A stretch of 64,000 nucleotides of DNA, taken from positions 64,270,410 through 64,334,409 of the forward strand of contig NC_089495.1 in the NCBI RefSeq assembly GCF_036850765.1. Direction: 5' to 3'. This DNA is from Saccopteryx bilineata. Its lineage: Eukaryota; Chordata; Mammalia; Chiroptera; Emballonuridae. Below are positions 59,302-64,000 of this stretch, piece by piece. Position 1 is the first letter of the stretch. Every line of letters begins with the position of its first letter. The translations under genes were made by a program, and so were the position numbers. The notes below the pieces were generated by a model. It did not search any database. It was not told the origin of the DNA and was given only the letters and a program-made list of their open reading frames with translations.

Positions 59302-59705
59302 CATCATCAAAGAATCATGTTAGTATTTTGCACATTCCTTATTTTTTTGCTATCAGGGTCTAGATACCAAGTATGTGCACAATTTCAATATACAGATTTC
59401 TAGAAGCCTAAACCAATAACATGCTGTTTACTACTTTAAAGAAGCATAATGTTCAGGACATCATTGGAAAACTAGCTGAAAATGCAAATAATCCCTCCAA
59501 ATATTTATTCAATACTGCTGATACATTTTTGGGTGGGAAAACACAGAGTTAATAATTTAATGATCTGTATGTAATTGAAACAAACATATTGTGAAATCAA
59601 CTTATAGAAAGTAAAATGTGAGACAGATATTGAGACATAAGCCAAAAATTTATAAGCAGAAATACATGCAATAACCTTTATACTGGAATTGGTTCTTCAT
59701 CACAT
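59302..59705. other. Unique sequence
   Basis: Nothing recognised. Confidence 0.5.
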
Positions 59706-59709
59706 CTCA

Positions 59710-60095
59710 ATTTTTTTTTTTTCTGAAGCTGGAAACGGGGAGAGACAGTCAGACAGACTCCCACATGCGCCCGACCGGGATCCACCCGGTTCGCCCACCA
59801 GGGGTGACGCTCTGCCCACCACGGGGCGATGCTCTGCCCCTCTGGGGCGTCGCTCTGCCGCGACCAGAGCCACTCTAGCGCCTGGGGCAGAGGCCAAGGA
59901 GCCATCCCCAGCGCCCGGGCCATCTTTGCTCCAATGGAGCCTTGGCTGCGGGAGGGGAAGAGAGAGACAGAGAGGAAGGAGGGTGGGTGTGGAGAAGCAA
60001 ATGGGCACTTCTCCTATGTGCCCTGGCCGGGAATACAACGCGGGTCCCCCACATGCCAGGCTGACGCTCTACCGCTGAGCCAACCGGCCAGGGCC
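59710..60095 (-). mobile_element. Rhin-1-like tRNA SINE, young, two-unit form
   Basis: The minus strand reads ggccctggccggttggctca with two 22-bp units (near 59797-59840). The B-box position reads 'cgttgtattcc'. Flanks 'cacatctcaatttttt' on both sides (59700-59715 and 60097-60112) form the target-site duplication. Frames of 76-129 residues are artefacts. Confidence 0.96.
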
Positions 60096-60113
60096 CACAT
60101 CTCAATTTTTTAA

Positions 60114-60720
60114 AGATAAAAATTACATCATTAATTTTTACATATTTAAATATAATTTCTTCAAGAGATTTTTATTTCAGTAATTGAAACTAAGAGGTCT
60201 TCATCTATATATTTTAATAAAAATAATTTAAATATAAAATTGAGGAATAAAATGCTTTATTCTGAAACAACATAATACTATTATTGTCTAACTCATATCT
60301 AAATATATTCCCTTTATATTATTCTTTTTTTAACAAAGTGACATGAATAAGAAGCATTACTATTATTTAATCTGAATTATGTGTCATTGTGTATACAGAA
60401 GTTGAGAGATGAGAAATGAAATAATATCATATAAAATATTAGTACAGACTGATAGTGAAACATTGCTAGTTTAAAATTCTTGTGGAATGTACAATACAGC
60501 AAATCAGCTAAAGTCATTTAGGAATATGTCATTTCAATAATGTTTACTGAGTCATCTCATATCTTTTATGATAATATATAGTGTTCTGCAATCAAGGTAC
60601 AAATTAATGCATACACAAAGAAAGAGAATTTACATTAAAGATCTGGTGATTTCTAAGCACCACAAACAAGATTTAAAATGACACAATTTTCCTTTTTAGT
60701 CTGTATGCTAATAAAAGCAA
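60114..60720. other. AT-rich unique sequence
   Basis: Nothing recognised. Confidence 0.5.
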
Positions 60721-60756
60721 GACACTTTATTTATTTATTTTATTATTATTATTTTT

Positions 60757-61120
60757 TTGTATTTTTCCGAAGCTGGAAACGGGGAGGCAGTCACACAGAC
60801 TCCCGCATGAGCCCTACCGGGATACACCCGGCATTCCCACCAGGGGGCAATGCTCTGCCCATCCGGGGCATTGCTCTGCTGCAACCAGAGCCATTCTAGT
60901 GCCTGAGGCAGAGGCCATGGAGCTATCCTCAGCACTCGGGCCAACTTTGCTCCAATGGAGCCTTGGCTGCAGGAGGGGAAGAGAGAGACAGAGAGGAAGG
61001 AGAGGGGGAGGGGTAGAGAAGCAAATGGGTGCTTCTCCTGTGTGCCCTGGCCGGGAATCGAACCCGGGACTCCTGCACGCCAGGCCAATGCTCTACCTCT
61101 TGAGCCTATTGGCCGGGGCC
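60757..61120 (-). mobile_element. Rhin-1-like tRNA SINE, one-unit form
   Basis: The minus strand reads ggccccggccaataggctca, perfect B box 'ggttcgattcc', the body and a tail seen as T-rich/TTA sequence at 60727-60760. Flanks 'aaaagcaagacacttta' and 'aaaagcaataaacttta' are the target-site duplication. One 22-bp unit. Confidence 0.95.
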
Positions 61121-61149
61121 AAAAGCAATAAACTTTAATCAAAAAATAA

Positions 61150-61600
61150 CATGACTGTCCACACTCCCCAGGGGCACGCCCAGGTCTTTTTCCCTCTTAA
61201 ACATGCATCTCCTAAACTCTAAGAGCCCCCACAAGATTTGTAACCAGGAGAGCAATGAGTAGCAGCAGATTGTTTTAAAACCTATGTAAAGCCAAGCCAC
61301 AAACACCAGAGACAAATTCAATACCTGGTTGGAAAATTCCCTTTCTGCATCACATAATAGGTCTTGCACAATCCAAGAGTACCTAGCTTTAGTGACTGCA
61401 TGGATTTTAGTGGGACCAGAGTATTTCTAAAAAGGAAAAAGTCAGCCAACCTACACCCTGGTTGGTTAACCCCAGCAACTTTCTTGTTCTCAGAGAATGA
61501 AAACCTAAGAAGGCTTACATTCTGCGCAGAACCAGGGACTTTACCCTAGTGTTCTCACCCTCTACAATGCCTCAATAAATTAGCCTTTGCTTTAAAAAAT
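61150..61600 (+). other. Unclassified retroelement-like segment
   Basis: Less AT-rich than its surroundings, ending in 'gcctcaataaattagccttt' and an A-rich stretch, as in an LTR or a reverse-transcribed 3' end. Starts near 'tgtccacactccccaggggc' (61156). I do not recognise the family. Frames of 61-76 residues on either strand have no domain. Confidence 0.35.
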
Positions 61601-61604
61601 TAAT

Positions 61605-63180
61605 AAATACATTAATTACATAAAAATTTAAAATTGTATAAAGCATAGCAAAACATTGTAAAGTAACTTTGATCTTCAGCTATACTGTAAAATGAAAATA
61701 ATATTCTGAACCTAATTGTTATCTAAAGCATGGAATTCTGGAGGACCGCCAGCTGAAAACCACTAATTTGAAATACATAAGAAAAGTTTATTACCAAACA
61801 ATGTATTTCAGTTTATAAACAATTTTCTTAAGACAAATATTTTGAAGTCTAGTTGGCCTATACATGGTTTGATACTTCAATAGAGTATTTTGGATGAGGC
61901 AAAAACTAAACATACAGGATTCTAAAGTTTTTTAGAGCAAAGTATCAGAAACTACAGGAATCTAACATACACATTATAGTGAGATCATACAAATATTAAT
62001 TATATTAACCAGGATTTTACCATGATGGCTTCAGTTGTCAAATAACATAACTCTAAGATTATTATTATTATAATTTTTACTTCTGTGTTTTCATTATAAG
62101 TATCTATGTGGGGGATGGAGGAAAACCAAGCCTAATTATGGAACCAATGAGAATCAAAATGAAATTACTATGTGTAGATTATAACAAATTAGTACCTTAA
62201 AATTCAGCTTTTTTCTTTGTGAAATGAAAAATAGACTCACACAGTCATTTTGGATAGGCTTCTTTTATTATATTGCACTTTGCAGGAGCTATGTTGGCCA
62301 CATTATGTATATTTCAAATTTTTTATTAACCAGGACAATATTCTGGGCAACAATGTAAATTCTAACTCAAACTGATTTTAATAAAAAAATAAAAATATAT
62401 TATATCACTAAACTGTAAGTCTAAAAGAAAGACCATGCATAAACTAGGGGAACATAGGTGCTTCCTGAGCCAATAGGAGTTCCAAAGACAAATCTATGCA
62501 CTGATAAAGGTAGATTTTAACATTTCCAAATTGGTGGCCTTCTGCTCAGTTTGCAGTTCTAACTATCAGTCTTTTAGTCTGGGCTCCACAGATAAGAAAT
62601 GCCCATGAACTCATTAATAAGGGAGATGGTGATAAGAAAATGTCATATGCCCAACATAAGTCATCCAGGAGTTACCTTGAAAGATACATCAAGTTTCAGA
62701 AGCAGTCGTAGAAAAAATTCAACCATCAACTCTAATCCAAGAGCCAGAATGGTGAGTGTGGGGCCTTTATCAGACATTTTGGTGGCAGATTTATTGACAT
62801 CAGCTCTTAGTATAATTTGAGTACAAGGTACCTAAATCTGAATATATTCCATCAGATATTTCTGAAAATTCTTTGGGTTAACAAAGTCTTTAATAAATTC
62901 TTATTCTGTTCAAACCAGATGGCATTTTAAAATACTGACTGATGTAAACGGTAAATATGTTAATTTAAACCAACAGAAATAAAAAGGTAGGCTTGAACCG
63001 CTGGACTAATTATTGTCATGCAGAGTAAACTGCAGTAATCTGCCTGGAAAAAAACCATAGATATTCTGAAAAAAGGATCATATAATTTCTCCCCTATTTA
63101 AGTGAGAAAGAAGTGTGAATACTTTCAGAAAATCTCATATCTTACAGAACAAAAAAGGAAAGTTAAAATATATTTGAAAG
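61605..63180. other. Unique sequence
   Basis: Nothing recognised. The 73-residue frame at 62599-62820 has no domain. Confidence 0.5.
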
Positions 63181-63182
63181 AC

Positions 63183-63562
63183 AGCCGACCAGGCAGTGAC
63201 TCAATGGATAGAGCGTTGAACTGGGATGCAGAGAACTCAGGTTTGAAACCCTGAGGTCGCCCGCTTGAGCAAGAGCTCATCCAGTCTGAGCATTGGCTCA
63301 CCCGCTTGAGTGTGGGATCATAGACATGACTCCATGGTCACTGGTTTGAACCCAAGGTCACTGCCTTGAGAAAGGCATTACTCGCTTTGCTGTACATCCT
63401 CACCCCCAGTCAAGTCATATATGAGAAAGTAATCACAGACCAAATAAGGAGACTAAGGAGCCACAATGAAGAATTGAAGCTTCTTATTTCTTTCCCTTTT
63501 GGTCAGTCTGTCCCTTTCTGTCACAAAAAAAAAAAAGAAGAAGAAGAAAAGAAAAAAGAAAG
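63183..63562 (+). mobile_element. tRNA-derived SINE, 'cctgaccaggc' family
   Basis: 'ccgaccaggcagtgactcaa' head, 'ggtttgaaacc' at the B-box position, 'cgcccgcttgagc' body modules, 'agtcatatatgagaaagtaatca' and tail 'tctgtcacaaaaaaaaaaaa'. Flanks 'aatatatttgaaagaca' and 'gaaatatttgaaagaca' are the target-site duplication. Confidence 0.94.
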
Positions 63563-63866
63563 AAATATTTGAAAGACAAAGAATGGGTCAACTGCAAACA
63601 AAATATTTCAATAACTAAGCAGAAATAAAGGTGGTGCTTGAGCCATCTTTAGATCACACATATTGTATTTAAGATATTCAAAATTCTAATTTCCTTTACT
63701 TTTTAATTCTTATAATGATGTTTACAATTAACAGGGTTTATTAGTAAAATTCATAGAAAATAAAGATAATCTTGATAATGATGACAAGTAAATGATAATG
63801 TTGATAATGACTACAGAAAAATGAGAAAGGGAAGGTGTGAATAACTTATTTTAAAAACTTTTTTAA

Positions 63867-64000
63867 GCCTTGGTTGGATAGCTTGGTTTGTTAGAGCATC
63901 CCCCAGAAGTGCAGAGGTTGCTAGTTCAATCCTCTGTTGGGATACATACAGGAACAGACCAAGGTTCTTGTATCTCTTTCTCTCTCCCTTCCTCTCTCGC
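63867..64000 (+). mobile_element. VES-like tRNA SINE, cut by window end
   Basis: 'aagccttggttggatagctt', 'ggttgctagttcaatcctct' and a (TC)n run; the tail lies beyond the window. Same layout as the copies at 46941 and 51056. Confidence 0.8.

Overview
This window looks like mammalian, non-coding, repeat-dense intergenic (or deep intronic) DNA. It most probably comes from a bat, and I lean towards the horseshoe-bat group (Rhinolophoidea). The reason is repeat content: there are many copies of tRNA-derived SINEs whose head reads like 'gccctggccggttggctcag', which I associate from memory with the Rhin-1 family, plus two further tRNA-like SINE families ('cctgaccaggcggtggcgcagtgg' and 'cctgacctgtggtggcgcagtgg'). 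LINE-1, MaLR LTRs and non-autonomous hAT transposons are also present. The species assignment is inference. I see no intact host protein-coding exon structure, rRNA gene, genuine tRNA gene, CRISPR array or prokaryotic feature. The long open frames here are chance frames inside SINEs and LINEs, or decayed LINE-1 and mariner coding remnants.

Layout. 1-4.5 kb: the 5' half of a LINE-1 on the minus strand (ORF1 remnant and a long 5' UTR), broken by three SINEs. 4.5-10 kb: AT-rich unique DNA with SINEs and a 504-bp hAT element. 10-11.8 kb: LINE-1 3' end with two nested SINEs. 12-23 kb: unique DNA with SINEs, a LINE-1/hAT nest (14.5-15.4 kb) and a MaLR LTR split by a SINE (22.1-22.9 kb). 23.2-24.0 kb: a SINE/LINE-1/SINE composite inside one direct repeat. 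24.7-25.6 kb: a LINE-1 with a 5' inversion. 29.9-35.7 kb: the largest element, a LINE-1 with decayed ORF1 and ORF2 carrying a second LINE-1 3' end and a hAT element. 36-40 kb: antisense LINE-1, MaLR LTR, mariner transposase remnant and MIR. 40-47 kb: SINEs and a hAT element inside a SINE. 47.5-50.5 kb: an old LINE-1 carrying a SINE, a Tigger-like palindromic element and a hAT element. 50.5-51.3 kb: possible LTR with hAT and SINE insertions. 51.9-52.6 kb: a SINE/LINE-1 fusion sharing one direct repeat. 52.6-64 kb: LINE-1 ends, an antisense MaLR LTR, a solo ERV LTR (58.5-59.3 kb), SINEs and unique DNA.

Nothing here works together as a gene system. What can be read is a history of transposition, with insertion order visible from nesting and target-site duplications (TSDs). 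No new biological system was found. The most informative items are two apparent template-switching chimeras, five hAT-like elements (three with perfect 8-bp TSDs), the TA-flanked palindromic element, and a SINE subfamily marked by a 22-bp internal duplication. Boundaries of old repeats are approximate, because I had no consensus library to align against.
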